Below are positions 47,509 to 59,899 of a DNA stretch of 64,000 nt, in pieces; positions within the stretch are counted from its first letter, which is position 1, and each line of letters opens with the position of its first letter. A program made the position numbers and the translations under genes. This stretch comes from Dendrolimus kikuchii (taxonomy: Eukaryota; Arthropoda; Insecta; Lepidoptera; Lasiocampidae), in assembly GCA_019925095.2 (NCBI GenBank), contig CM034398.1:6029001-6093000 (forward strand), in the 5' to 3' direction. Below the pieces are notes generated by a model, which did not search any database, was not told the DNA's origin, and worked only from the letters and a program-made list of their open reading frames with translations.

Positions 47509-50500
47509 CTGAAAATTATTAATATTTCTATTACTGATAAAAAGCTAATTTATTACACAAAAACAATTTAAGTATTTAAGGGTCGATTTTTCAATCACCA
47601 GATGAAAATTATTAATGGCCTCTTCCTCCTTCCTCTTATTCCATAGGCTTATGGAATAAGAGGAAATATACTAGAATTAATTAAATCGTATTTAAGTAAC
47701 AGGCAGAAAATAACACAAATTTCAAAATTAAACACCAAAACGAAACGCGAAGTAGTGTATACTTCTAAGAAACGAATTATTACCTATGGGGTGCCCCAGG
47801 GCAGTGTACTAGGGCCCCTATTATTTATTCTATATGTAAATGACTTACCAATATGCACAACATAATTTATGACATTTATTTGCTGATGACAGCACATTAT
47901 CCATACCAAGTAATATTAATAATAGACATAAATAATTCTTTATCATCAGTGATAGCATTGTTGACAAATAATAATTTAAAATCAATATTAATAAAACGAC
48001 AATAATGAATTTTAGTCAGAAACCACAGAACTCAGCAAATATTAATGTATCATATGATAACAAAATCGTGCAAGCTATACTCAGCTAAATTTTTAGGCCT
48101 GGACATTGACAATAAATTAAATTGGAAAATTCATATTGATAAATTAAGCAAGAAAATTAGTAGATCATCATATGATTTATATAAGTTATCACCAACTGTT
48201 GACATAAAAGCTCTATTAACCGCTTACTTTGGTCTTGTTGAATCAATTCTGAGATACGGGATACTTTTTTTGGGGTAATTCAACTAACGCAAATATGATA
48301 TTCCTTATGCAAAAACGCTGCATGCGTTCGATGTTTCGACGACAAACTATTGAAAGCTGCAAACCGTTCTTTATAAAACATAAATTGCTAACAGGCTTTG
48401 CTCGCATCCTTGCAAAACAGCTCTATTGCAAAAAAAGCATTGTATGCATGGCATCAAAAATTTACAATAAGATTCCACAAAATGGAACAATTGATCATAT
48501 CATATACATATGTTTAAAACATATAAACTGTACTATTTATTTTAGTATATATTTTTGTATAGTTCTCAAAAATACTAAATTACTTTAAAAAAAACCTTGT
48601 CATATATGTTAAAAACACCAATCTAGTCTGTAACTCTTTATTTTATCAATTCTTTATATAATTTTAACTCAAACCTGAATCAATATAGGCTTGAAAAAAT
48701 AGAACTTAATAATATCATGTACAAATTTTTTCATAAAATCTTACCTCGCTACTCATTTCAGCTAACAAAAATACACCTTTACTTGCTCCATTGTGTACAC
48801 CACTCAAAGCTTTTAAAATGCCTTCACCTGGTAATGAGTGTACTGTCACACAATCTGCCCACTCGTTTATCTTGTATAAACCTTTTGTATACTGCAAGGA
48901 TACTGTATGACCGATATCAGCAAATTTCCTATCTTCTAATATTAGAAAATTGTATCTATCAGCTAGTTCTTTTAATCTTGAAATGAAATCAGAAGAAAAA
49001 TCTTCAATGATATCTACATGCGTCTTAACCATGCAAATATGCTCTCCGACTTTCTCTAGTAGGTCAAGGATTTCTGTTGTAGATGTTACATCTACAGATA
49101 AACATAAATTACTGTTCTTCGTAGCCATTATATTAAATAACTGTTTTGCTATAACACTCTTTGAAAATTCTGCTCGCTTTTCATAAGGTATAAACATTCT
49201 TTGCACTTGTTTATCTGTAACATACAAAAAGGTTTGCTTCATTGCCAGCTCTAACTTTCTGAAGTAATAAAGCCACGCTGGAGTCACGTCTTGATTACAG
49301 CTCGTAGGGCTAGCTTAATTTAAGGGATACCTAACTTTCACAGCATATCTGTGTGAAACTCTTAGCGTTGAACTAATCATGTTTTGTGCGATGAGTGAGA
49401 GTTTCAATGGCTCACTTTCCCCTCCCTCTATTCCAATCCAAATATGTGATTCACTTTATCTCACTCTATAAACTGGTAATGGGCCATCTCTAAATTATGT
49501 CACATGTTAAAGGGAAGAGAATGAACCACGAACTGTGACATTGTGTGGCAAGGAGTGGGACAGATACTAAATTATGTGACGTCGCATCAGTAAATCTTAT
49601 ACATTAAAGTATTACAACACAAAATTTGACTATTAATGAACAACTTCAAAATATTTCCAACTCTTATCTGTATGAGTATAGTGAGTAAAATATTTAATTA
49701 CTGCTTAATTCAATAATCTCTTTGATGTAAAATTGCAAAATATGTGATGTCACACTGGGGGAGGAGTCTCACAAATGTAACCAACCAGTTGTGACAAGGA
49801 CAGGAAGGGGTCAAAAAATTATTAAATTCGTGTAATGTAATTTGTGGATAGCCCCTAATACACAGGCTTCACCCCTCATTTTGTAAATGTCTATAGGTGA
49901 TGGTAACCTAATTCTATGAGCTTTGCTGTCTGCCTGTTTGCCAGCTTCACAATAAACAAAGGAAACTCATATAGCACCTGGGTGCAACTAATATCCTGAT
50001 ACTCTCAAGTAGATGCACAACACTCCCTAAGACCTTGCCTTAGACCGAAGTAGGTGAATATCCCTCATGCATCATTGGCCATAACCAGGTATTTTTTAAA
50101 GATCCTGTACTTTAATAAATTTCAGTTATAAGTGCCTTGCTGATAACAATCATAAACATTAATCAAGCACGAGTAATAAAAAAAATTTACAGACAATGAT
50201 ACACTTAGGAGATTCTCTCATGTGTCTCACCCTCTGCACTATATGTAAAACAAGCACTACCTGATTACCAGTTTTGATATTTACATATATTACATTTCTC
50301 AGGCAAAAGTTATATAATATATCAATTGAATTATAAGACTAATATTTACCTATTATTGGAGCAGAGGATTGTGCCAAATAATTCTTAACTTCTAAATACA
50401 TATTTTCTGTAATTTTGTTATTTTTCAATAATATATCAATGAGAGATGACATTGTAAATAAGGACTTTATCTCAACATCATTCACAGCAAGATTCTTTCT

Positions 50501-52588
50501 ACCTCCTTGCTCTCTATCTAAAATGATAATAGCGTCCTTCACAATCAGCCCCTCTTTTCGTAAATCATTAACAGTTTCAAGTACACTTGACCCTGAAGTC
50601 ACAACATCTTCTATTATAAGACAGGTTTGATCAGCTTTGTAATGGCCTTCAATTGATTTCTTAGTGCCATAAGTTTTTATTTCTTTGCGTCGCATCAACA
50701 TTGAAATTTTAGCTTGCACACTCAATAATGTAGCTATTGGTAAAGCAGTGTAAGGTACACCACATAGATGATCATATTTCCCGTCTTTTAGGCCAATATC
50801 TTGAATGAGAAGTGAAATTACTTCCTGTAAGAAAGTTTATTTTTTAAAATAGGCTGTGCTTTGAATGTGAGTATCATCGGATTAAGGGTGATTTAGGTTT
50901 AGGGGTATACAAATGTCTTATTTATAGCCACTAGACCTGTTATCCGGGCTAGGGATCCAGTTTTTAGGGTTGGCAGAAAAATTTCAAATGAATAGTGATA
51001 AAAACAAAAACATGTTAAATAAACAAAGTTATGTCACTTTTGATGATAACAAACTGTGATTTGTTTTTAGGAATACATTCACGATTTATTTATTATCACT
51101 AAAACCGTTTTTTGAGTTTAGAAAACAAGTTTTGAATTAGTTATGATAATTTTAAAGTTCATAATAATACAGTTTACAGTTCTGTCAATTTTCTTTACTT
51201 TATAACTTGTCAATCAAATTATAGAGATGCCATTATGACAAATGTCAACAAATCAATATGTTACTAATTTTGTGATGTCATGTAATTAAATTTAAAAAAG
51301 ATGGCTTTCTAGGATAATAATTAGAGATGTGCCGATTATGACTTTGGCCGATTAGCCGATTAGTTGGTTGTAAAGAGGCCGACTAGTTGGCCAAAACAAT
51401 CACGGTTTTGGACATTACCGCGACACTTCGTTTATAGCTGATTCACAGGCAAGTCGCAACATTCGCATGGGTTTCTTGATTTTTGCTTTTGTACAGGTCA
51501 GGGTGGTGTTTTTGTGTAAAAATATAAAAAATATTTTATTTTAAAGATAACACTGTTATTGTTCATTAAAGTAAAAGAGCTCAGTTAAAATTTAATCTGG
51601 TCAAAAAGAAAGTCTCCTGTATTGATTATAGGATTACAAAGTATTAGTAAAGTATAGATTACAAATTACAAAGTAAGAAGCCAGATAATCAGCGCTCTTT
51701 GCCGAATAGTGCTGACTAGTCGCCAACTACGATAGTGGCCGAATAGTCGGCTTTACCGACTAGTCGCCGAATAGTCGGCTTTACCGACAAGTCGCCGAAT
51801 AGTCGGCTTTAGCGACTAATCGGCACATCTCTAATAATAATAGCTATTAAACATGTCTATAAAGTTAGTTTAACTGTATAAACATCATATTTTATTCAAA
51901 AAAATTCTCTAATTTTTTGGGTGTAATATAGATGGATAAATGGGAGGTAAATTAATGGTGATTTGAGTTTAGGGATGTACTTAACTGACTGATGACTGAT
52001 GACTTATTTATAGCCACTAAAGTTCTGAAGGATTGTCAAAAGTAGCAATTAGTGACTAGAAAAATGAGTTAGGTTAGATTAAACTTCAAATGAAAGTGCG
52101 GGACCGAAGTGAACAAAGCGAGCATGCTGCCGCAATGGCTGGCGAGTGCCAGAACAGACTAGTCACCATTTATTCATTGATAACTATATTTAAACAATAG
52201 TTACAAATTGTAAAAGTGACACTCGCTGACCAGTGCCATGGCACATTCTCCTCACTTGTGGGTATTTTAATGTGTTTTTAGACTATTTTGAATCTTTTTT
52301 AGATTGACTACTAGCTTTCTTCTGGATTTCTCATCTTTGAAAATATGATAATATCATACTACTTATATATTATATAAGTATGGTTATGTTTATAAAAAAA
52401 TAATATCTCAAGAACTACTTGTTTCCATAACATAAATGTTGCAGAAGGGAAGATTCCTCGCCCTCCCATTACTTAAAATTCAGTGTCCACAAAACTAAAA
52501 TTTAACCCCAGTCAATCTGCTTTGAACAAGTGTGGCGGGTATACCAACCATTCATTAAAAGGTGGAAGCCTGTGGCCAATAGAGAGAG

Positions 52589-52665
<77 letters not shown>

Positions 52666-53022
52666 TATATAACATTACATTTTATTGCACACCAAAATAT
52701 ACAAGGACAAAAACAGACCAAATTTACAATATTTTTTAGGCAATATAATAGGCGGCCTTATCGCTCAAAGCGATCTCTTCCAGGCGACCTAAACCAATAA
52801 CCAATAGTAGGCATTCATAGACAGATTTAAATGCTATATACTTGTAAATAGATAAATTGCTGAATATTTACACACCATAACATCGGGATAACTGACTATA
52901 ACCCTTAGATCAAAATATACCGGAGTTTTTATTCCGCTTTTTGTAGTAAAATCGCCAAATTTAACAGCATCTATTGAGTACAATTTAATAGCCAGTTCTT
53001 CAAGTTTATTCTGATTAACCAT
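47176..53022 (-). CDS. UMPS: Uridine 5'-monophosphate synthase (UMPS), complete, 4 exons
   Basis: Bifunctional enzyme for the last two steps of de novo UMP synthesis: orotate phosphoribosyltransferase then OMP decarboxylase (the Drosophila rudimentary-like equivalent), cytosolic. Exons 52876-53022, 50350-50824, 48745-49214 and 47176-47508 join in phase to 1,425 nt, 474 aa, close to the 480 aa of human [41 protein letters not shown] and the PRPP-binding [38 protein letters not shown], the catalytic [19 protein letters not shown] near the end and VGRGI. No catalytic residue appears lost. Introns carry a LINE fragment, a hAT MITE and an AT microsatellite. Confidence 0.95.
47650..48590 (+). pseudogene. 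Jockey-like LINE reverse transcriptase remnant
   Basis: Inserted antisense in UMPS intron 3. [20 protein letters not shown] (near 47784-47845) is RT motif; then a broken stretch, [16 protein letters not shown] and [15 protein letters not shown] (48045-48278), then QKRCMRSMF and FIKHKLL (48295 on). Stops and frameshifts separate the parts. Confidence 0.8.
48745..49214 (-). CDS. UMPS: UMPS exon 3 (linker and OMPDC)
   Basis: 470 nt. Acceptor TTTTTGTATGTTACAG at 49215 is preferred to an in-frame ATG further upstream because it restores phase with exon 2. Contains the OMPDC active site DRKFADIG. Confidence 0.92.
49481..49855. mobile_element. Inverted-repeat element (GGGCCATC family), copy 1
   Basis: Left end GGGCCATCTCTAAATTATGT and right end AATTTGTGGATAGCCCC are imperfect inverted repeats. 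The interior shares CACTGGGGGAGGAGTCTCAC and TTGTGACAAGGACAGG with the reversed copy at 57996-58524. Lies upstream of UMPS exon 3, in intron 2. Confidence 0.65.
49865..49960 (+). mobile_element. SINE-like tail fragment
   Basis: AAATGTCTATAGGTGATGG, then GCTGTCTGCCTGTTTGCC and CAATAAA, matching the last third of the SINE-like retroposons. Confidence 0.5.
50350..50824 (-). CDS. UMPS: UMPS exon 2 (OPRT)
   Basis: 475 nt, acceptor TTCTTACAG, donor GTAAAT, phase 1. Holds [11 protein letters not shown] and the PRPP loop DVVTSGSS. Confidence 0.93.
51322..51833. mobile_element. hAT-type MITE with internal short repeats
   Basis: Terminal inverted repeats TAGAGATGTGCCGATTA (51322-51338) and the complement ending at 51833 are flanked by ATAATAAT at 51314-51321 and 51834-51841. 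The right part contains three tandem GCCGAATAGTCGGCTTTA units (about 51735-51815), each itself palindromic. 512 bp, non-coding, in UMPS intron 1. Confidence 0.85.
52520..52575 (+). mobile_element. tRNA-SINE tail fragment
   Basis: TTTGAACAAGTGTGGCGGGT and GGAAGCCTGTGGCC match the 3' part of the SINE at 14516-14818. Confidence 0.5.
52580..52670. repeat. GA/AT compound microsatellite
   Basis: About six GA units pass into about 35 AT units in UMPS intron 1. Open frames through it are artefacts. Confidence 0.95.
52748..52792 (-). mobile_element. LINE/SINE 3' tail fragment
   Basis: GGCGGCCTTATCGCTCAAAG with CGATCTCTTCCAGGCGACC, a tail motif also at 61438-61475 and, on the plus strand, near 32783-32830. 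Confidence 0.5.
52876..53022 (-). CDS. UMPS: UMPS exon 1
   Basis: 49 codons from ATG at 53022 to VSYPDVM; donor GTGTGT; phase 0. N-terminal OPRT with [10 protein letters not shown]. Confidence 0.9.
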
Positions 53023-56000
53023 TTTTGTGTATTTAATACAAAAAAACTGAAATTAATTAAAATAAAGAAATCAAAATATAGACACGTGCAAATAGTAAAA
53101 AAAAACAAAAGTTTTGGCTGACAATGACAAATTGATATTGTCACGATTAAGCATGTGTTCGCTATAGCAAAACGTAACTGAAAACGGTTGACATGCCTCT
53201 AACGTACCGTATCGGTATTGATACAGCTAGTAACGGCTATCAGTTATCTAATATCTAGGTACAAACAACTGACGATGACGCGACGTTGCCAACCAACTGA
53301 CAATAACACGAATAATCACAATAACTGGTTAGATTCAGTGATTCCGTTTTAGTTACGTTGGTAACCGATCGAACGCTAATAACCAAAATAATTATGCCTT
53401 CTCTCTCTTTCTAAATAATTCCCAACTTGCACAACAGAGAAGACGCGAGTATTGGCTAGCAACTTAATCACCATTATCCAGCAACTCACAGACTACGGAG
53501 AGATTAGCAACACGAATATTTTTATGAACCAAGGACAACCTCATTTACATTATCGACTACAAATGAAAACGATGCGCGTATTAGTTGAAAATCTGCTTTG
53601 ATACCGATATTCGGCAACGGTTATCAATACCGGTATTGAAATCAAATATCGGCTAGATATCCGTTGTCAAAAATTGCTGATAACGCCCATGTCTAGTCAC
53701 GATGTCATGTTTTTTAATTTTTTAATGCAAATTCCTCATTTTATTTAATCTGAGAATTATTTTTTTCTATGTTCATTCTATTATTCAGTGTGGCTAGAAT
53801 TAGAAGAATTGTATAATTTCATCAGAATTATAGTTCCTGAATATAAGATTCAGCCGATTATGCCAACCTCCCACAGTGTGTGTTGTATTGATAGAAAATT
53901 TTAGCGAGTGTCAAGAGTAAAAGGTTTTCAGGTTACAATTCAAATTATATAAGGCAGATATATCTAAAAATTGCCACACTAGGTTGATTTCGTAAAGGTT
54001 GGGTTGATTTTTGGCTATGTCTTATATAGATATATATATGTACTTCTTTTTGTCAAATGAAAAATGGTTAAACCACAATCAAATATTTGGCAGGACTAGT
54101 TAAATATTTAACCACTCTTAAATTATACATCCCACATTAAATATATAACGGAATAACATAATGATTTTTTAATACCTGTCTAAAGTTCGGTGTATATGAT
54201 ACTTTTTCAAAATAAATGTTTTCCAATAATAAAAAGAAAACTGTAAAATACAAAGATAAATAGATGAAAGGTAATTACGATTTTATAAAGTATCTATTAT
54301 TTTCAAAATAGCAAGTACAATTAAGTTGCCTACAGCTCAACGAGTTCTTAAAAAAATATTTACAATACAGGTGACACGATATTAACAAAAAGTACTTCAT
54401 AAATAAATACTACATATCTGTCCTATTTGTTAATAAATACGTACAATCACTATTTTAATTACATTTTACAATTACTTAACAGATTATCATGGTTTTTTTT
54501 TTATTAGTTGGATTTAACTGAGCATTAGTATTTTTTAAATTTAAATCTGGTCACACTATTATTAATTCGTTCACTTCATTTTCGTAATTTATGTTCAGGG
54601 TATCCACGTGAAGATGATCCCCATTCTGGGGTCTATTTGACGCTTGGGGTATTTTTAATGCTGAGGAATTGGGAGTATTTTATCGTTCTAGCCTTACTAA
54701 AATACCATCAATTATTCGACATAGCATAAAATAGCAAATCAAAATTAAATCAAAACATGTCTGTATACAATAATTTTAATGTTATCGATTACACGTTGCT
54801 TTTGGTGTAATAAATATATAAATATAGTCATACTGATTTTTTTTCATTTTACATCTTCCTCACTATGTATGATAATGTACGATACTAACCAGGATTAGCT
54901 TCAGTAACATAATGCATATGTTATATATTATCACACTTTAACTGTACTGTGTAATATAAATGTATTAAAGTAAAGGTAACTTTGCAATATTTTTTTTTTA
55001 TTAAATTTAAAAGGAAAAGGTAAGTTTACTTCTGATTTGATTTTTTTAACATATTGTAGTGATGTACCTACCTAAAAAATTAAATAAAGAAAGTCATGCC
55101 GCTGCAATTGCATTTTTCTTGTTGAATAAGTGGCTAGGTAATACTAGCTCCCTTATCTATTTCTTACGTTACTATATTTTCACCTAATGAAGCATTTTAT
55201 TTATCACATAATAATAATAACAGGCTAGAAACGTCTCAATGCTGCGTTTGGCCTCCCTTCATGTATTATAGAGAACGACCAATATACCCACCAGGGTTGT
55301 CCAAGGTGGATTGGCGGGATCACACGTGGATTTCATCACACTATGGAAGACATTTTCTTCATCATCATCTCCACATAAAGTAACGATATCTAAATTCTAG
55401 CAAAGATATAAAAACAACAGCCTAATGAAAAAAAGGACAAAAAATAAGTGAAAAGTAGCACTACTTGAGCAGATTCTTATAATTAAGACAAAGTGTTTAA
55501 TGATAGCAAAATGGCAGCCTTATGAGATCATAATTTGTCTTTGAAAAATATGTTACAATCATTTAATTCGGAATTTTTGGGTTTTTTAATCAAATTATAA
55601 AAAATATTTACACGATGAAATGATAACTTCCTCCTCTTTTAAAGATGGTTAAGAATAATTAAAATTTGTTGTCTCTAAAAATCCTTGATTGTGGATTGTC
55701 CGACACGCACCTGTCCATTTTTTTAACCAATTATATGTATGGGAACAAGTTTCTGAAATAATATCATCTTGGGAAATTTTTTGGGCGGACATGGGGGTTG
55801 GGGAATTCCTAAATTAAATCAGGAGACCCTGTTCATGTTTTATTTGAGTTTGTATTGTGTTATTGTCGTGTAAATATGTGAAGTGTAGATTTTAATATAC
55901 TTTATTACGTTTATTATTCGTGTCCCATTTGTTTACACTCATATTTTTTAGAGTTATCAAGTATTCGCATTGTTGTATTATTATACGCTCATCTCTTGAA

Positions 56001-56163
56001 CACTTTTAAGTTCGGGTAGTTTTATATCATAATAATTATTCATTTGTAAAACTTTTGGCGCGAAATCTCGAATGTATATATTTCGACAAAGTTAATTGTT
56101 CTGTGAATTTCGTAATAACAAAAAAGTGAAATTTGACCATCGTCAAGATATTATTATTACTTT
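53023..56163. other. UMPS / zinc-finger intergenic region
   Basis: Includes the UMPS 5' flank. 53170-53700 is richer in GC and short direct echoes (GGTATTGATAC, CGGTTATCAATACCGG) and may be a decayed repeat or regulatory DNA. Near 55250-55340 a SINE-type piece (GTTGTCCAAGGTGGATTGGC) is seen. No gene. Confidence 0.4.
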
Positions 56164-56493
56164 GGGTTTAACTACATTTGGGTCTCAGGTAGCCGGATTT
56201 TGAATCGATGTCGGGTAAGGTAATCCGCCGCCCCTCTAACATTTGGAGTGGGGTGCCCTCCCCTGTTTAGGGGATGTTTGGGCAGACAAAGGGTAGGCAC
56301 CCCTATTTGGAGGCATCGGAGGGGCGCTCGGGCCTTGGGCGATATCCGTTACTCGGTGTCGGTAGGGGAAGGGATAAGGGATCACAATTTCAAGTTTAGT
56401 TTTTTGGTCTTCGCCCTTCTCCCGGCGCGCAACTGTGGGAAAGTTTTTGCGTGTTATTATTATTCAGTTTTTTCTGTTAACTTGTGAAAGACA
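56164..56493 (+). promoter_or_regulatory. GC-rich 5' flank of the zinc-finger gene
   Basis: A GC-rich island (about 56210-56430) in AT-rich surroundings, with GGGGTGCCCTCCCC and GGTGTCGGTAGGGGAAG, directly before the first ATG. It may be promoter and 5' UTR, but its style also resembles LINE 5' regions, so a co-opted element is possible. Confidence 0.4.
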
Positions 56494-56515
56494 ATGATGG
56501 AGAACTGTGAAGGAG
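56494..56515 (+). CDS. Zinc-finger gene exon 1
   Basis: 22 nt: two consecutive ATG codons then ENCEG, donor GTAAGT. Short, supported by phase with exon 2. Confidence 0.65.
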
Positions 56516-59500
56516 GTAAGTTAATTTTAATATGTATTTAATTACAGTTATTTGCAAATACTTTTAAGTCCTAAGTTTAAAATATATCAACTGATTCAAC
56601 TATTTTTTAGAAACTTTTAAATGCATTCAAAGAATGAAAGTGATGTATTTAAATTTTAATCCAATCATATAAATATTCTAAATTTGAATTTTGATAATTT
56701 ACTTTTAACTGCATAGAACATAGAAATTTATAAATACAAGAAAACTAAGCTAATTAATTATTATATACCTTGTTTATTTTTTTTGTTTATAAATGGTATA
56801 ATTTTTAAATTTGTTTTTAAAGAGCCACAGCTAGTCAATTGCTATAGATGTCTACTACATTACCTTTATAGCTTCAACATGTTATTTTATAAACTAGTTT
56901 AAATTTAAAAATACACTCAGTTTTCAATATCCATTTATTTTCAGATGAACAAGTATCTGTAGAATATGCAATTAAAAGGAGTCTTTTATCTAAGAGTAAG
57001 CTAGCCATCATAGTCACTGGGCCTAATGGTCAAACACAGTACTGTTGTGCTCAATGCCCTATTCGATGTTATGAAAAAGAGAAATTAGAACTGCATTTAC
57101 TGCATCACAATAAGGAGTACAAGTTTCTGTGTGGAATATGTGGTACTGGGTAAGTGTTTTGTTTTTATTTAAATTAAATGACTGAATTGCTAAACTTTTC
57201 AGTAATTCTGTTTTCTAAAAAAGGTTTCTTATCCAATGGAAGCTCACAATTGTTTCTGATCGCAACATTATAAAAATATCTCCTGTGTGTGATCTTTAAT
57301 CTCTAAAATACTTATACTCCAAATTTCATGAAAGTCACTTATAGTATGTTCATGTCAGTAAGAAGTATGTTTTAATCAAGTTACTTGATTTATTATTAAG
57401 TTTTATTTACATACATACATACATAACTTCACGCCAGTTCCCTTGCGGGGTAGGCACGAACAAGTTTTATTTCATGCACAATTTATCTTTTTTTTTATTA
57501 TATCTGTATAAAAATTAAAACCATCATTATGATACAGTAAACTTTACAATTAATTAATTGAAATATAATATTTTAAATAGATTCTGAATATTCATATATA
57601 ACTAATCTGATTATAAGATTATATTTTAATTGTAATCTTATAATGACGATAAATCAGTTTTTAATTCATTATTAATTAGGTATACATTATTAATTTTTGA
57701 TAAATTAAACTAAAAATAAAACTATATTTTTTGTTGTTGTATATATGTTTGTATATATTTATTTTTAGTTTAATTTATTTGTAATTTAGTTTATTATCAA
57801 AAATTAATAATGTATACATAATAAATCTTACAACTAAATTGTTTATGAGTAATCATGGATGATTGTATTTTATATTAATCTTTTTCATTTTCCCTTATAC
57901 TCTTATATCAAAGGCCTTATACTCTTATATAAAAAGAATACAACTTTGAAGTCTAAATTAGTGATATCACAAGAAATACTTTACTAACAAGAAAAGGTCC
58001 ATCCACAAACTACATCATACTAATTTCATGATTTTTGACCCCTCACCTGTCCTTGTCACAGCTGGTCACATTCGTGAGACTCCTCCCTCCGTGGTGTGAC
58101 ATCACATTTCGCAATTTTACATCAAGAAATTATTAAATTAAAATATATATACATAACTTCACGCCAGTTCCCTTTTGTGGTAGGCACGAACAACAGAGCG
58201 CCGTTCAGGCTTATTCTTACGCACCTCACTTGCTTCTTTGACATTCATAACTCTTGTCATGTACGCTCGTCTGTTCTTAAGGCTCCTGACATCATCATCA
58301 CAAATTAAAACAGCAGTTTCAATAATTTAAACACTATGCTCATACAGATAGTGTTGGAAATATTTTGAAGTTTTTTGTTAATATTTCAAATTTTATGTTT
58401 TAATGCTTAAATATATTAGATTTTGAAACATGACATCACGAAATTTAGGACCCCACCCACACCTCGTCACACTTCATCGACCCCCCTGCCCTTCTTATGT
58501 CTGACGTAATTTATGGATGGCCCCTGAGAATGTAGATTTATGACTAACAGCTATCCGCTCAAGATATATATTTTAATCACATATGAAAAGAGAAAGAATA
58601 CAATTTTCTGCGACCGGGCGGCCTGTTGTAAGAAGAGACAAAAACAACCCACAACCAGGTGGTAGGATATTTGCCCGTCTGTATGGCTACCACCCCTGGT
58701 CTAGAGTATGCTGCCATGATAACCTTGAGTTATGTTCCGACATTAGGGGCCAGGTTCCTAAGGCCCTTTGAAGAGTGGCAGCATATTGGTAGCACCTTTG
58801 GTGTTACTAATGTCCATAGGACGGTAACCGCTTTTCAATAGATGGGTCATCTGCCTATCTGCTGAACTCATGCAATAAAAAAAAACAGACCAATAAAAAG
58901 TAAGATAATAGCAAAGTCAACACAGCTTACAAATAAAAATAGGTTAATAATAGTAGTAAAGTAAGTAATAAATATACCTGTAATTGCTACTGTTTTCATT
59001 GCACCAACACAATAGTCATATTATATATATAACTCGTATATGATTTTATTGACTAACAATCTTATTTATATTGAGTTAGACAAAGTTATGTATGACAAGT
59101 ATGTTTAATCCTACTAATATTATAAACGCGAAAGTTTGTAAGAATGTATGGATGTATGTTTGTTATTCTTTCACACAAAAACTGCTGAATGGATTTTCAT
59201 GAAACTTTACAATAATACAGCTTACACATCAGAATAACACATAGGCTATAATTTATAAGGATATAGTGTGAATTATCCAAAAAAAAAAACGATTTTCCGT
59301 CACCAAGCGGGTGAAACCGCGGAGCGCAGCTAGTGTAAGCATAATAAGGTGTTAAAAGGTTGTTATAAATATTTTTTTATTCATAAGTGCATATTAGCAC
59401 TTAACACTCAACTCCTTGCTTATTTAAAACAACCTTGTTTAACTCCTTTAGAATGAATTAACATATTATCTTTAAGATTAAAAATTAAACTAAACAGACT

Positions 59501-59854
59501 TTTGCATTATTTAATATTGCATTAATTAATTAAGATTTATAATGTACTTGTCCAATTTGAAAACCTGCCCGTAAAACTTCAAGTTAAAATTTGTTGCAAT
59601 TCGTTTTTCCACTTGTCCGTCGAAGTTTCACTTCTACTATGTGTCCCAGCACACATTTGTTTCTAATACAAGTAATTCTTTAAATAGGTTAAAACGCAAA
59701 GAACACCTGGACAGACACACGCAAGAGCACCAAGAGTTACGACCACACATATGCCCTGAATGTGGCAAAGCGTTTAAGAGGAAAGAACACTTGAATATAC
59801 ACCAGTCAGTTCACTCTCCAGCGAAGAGCTATCTCTGTTCACTATGCCAAAAAT
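56494..59854 (+). CDS. C2H2 zinc-finger protein, 5' part (3 exons)
   Basis: Exons 56494-56515, 56945-57149 and 59688-59854 join in phase (22 + 205 + 167 nt) to 131 codons plus one base and continue past the last donor at 59855. Fingers: CAQCPIRC...H (irregular), CGICGTGLKRKEHLDRHTQEH (split by the intron after GTG), CPECGKAFKRKEHLNIHQSVH, and the start of a fourth, YLCSLCQK. Exon 1 encodes only eight residues (MMENCEG plus one base). A nuclear DNA-binding role is the family expectation; no ZAD, BTB or other partner domain is visible, and I do not recognise the orthologue. No fourth exon was found before 64000. Confidence 0.82.
56945..57149 (+). CDS. Zinc-finger gene exon 2
   Basis: 205 nt, acceptor ATTTTCAG. 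DEQVSVEYAIKRSLLSKSK leads into finger 1 and the first half of finger 2; donor GTAAGT, phase 2. Confidence 0.82.
57409..57461 (-). mobile_element. 53-bp RTE LINE insertion with 11-bp target duplication
   Basis: Only the RTE 3' tip (ACATACAT tail, then AACTTCACGCCAGTTCCC) is present. AAGTTTTATTT flanks it at 57398-57408 and 57462-57472. An extreme 5' truncation in zinc-finger intron 2. Confidence 0.85.
57996..58524. mobile_element. Inverted-repeat element (GGGCCATC family), copy 2, with nested RTE
   Basis: Ends GGTCCATCCACAAACTACAT and GTAATTTATGGATGGCCCC are inverted copies. The interior holds CCCACCTCGTCAC-like and CTCCTCCCTCC tracts in common with 49481-49855. An RTE fragment (58144-58301) is inserted in it. 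Confidence 0.7.
58144..58301 (-). mobile_element. RTE LINE 3' fragment with 9-bp target duplication
   Basis: RTE 3' end of 158 bp. AAATTAAAA flanks it at 58135-58143 and 58302-58310. Confidence 0.8.
58584..58885 (+). mobile_element. SINE-like retroposon, copy 5
   Basis: From AAAAGAGAAAGAATACAATT to CATGCAATAAAAAAAAA, matching copy 1 with more substitutions. In zinc-finger intron 2. Confidence 0.7.
59109..59333 (+). mobile_element. Complete short Helitron
   Basis: Begins TCCTACTAATATTATAAACG and ends GGGTGAAACCGCGGAGCGCA then CTAG (59330-59333), with a GC-rich terminal hairpin. 225 bp, typical of lepidopteran non-autonomous Helitrons. Confidence 0.75.
59688..59854 (+). CDS. Zinc-finger gene exon 3
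   Basis: 167 nt, acceptor TTTAAATAG. LKRKEHLDRH completes finger 2, then finger 3 and the start of finger 4; donor GTAAGT, phase 1. Confidence 0.85.
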
Positions 59855-59899
59855 GTAAGTGATTTTTATTTTCTGTTATATTTTTACAATAAATTGTAT

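Noticed and set aside
49215..49287. Extension of UMPS exon 3 to an upstream in-frame ATG
   Set aside because: A strong acceptor at 49215 restores phase with exon 2 and the family alignment; the extra codons match nothing.
52483..52800. Tyrosine/isoleucine-rich frames
   Set aside because: Translation of an AT microsatellite.
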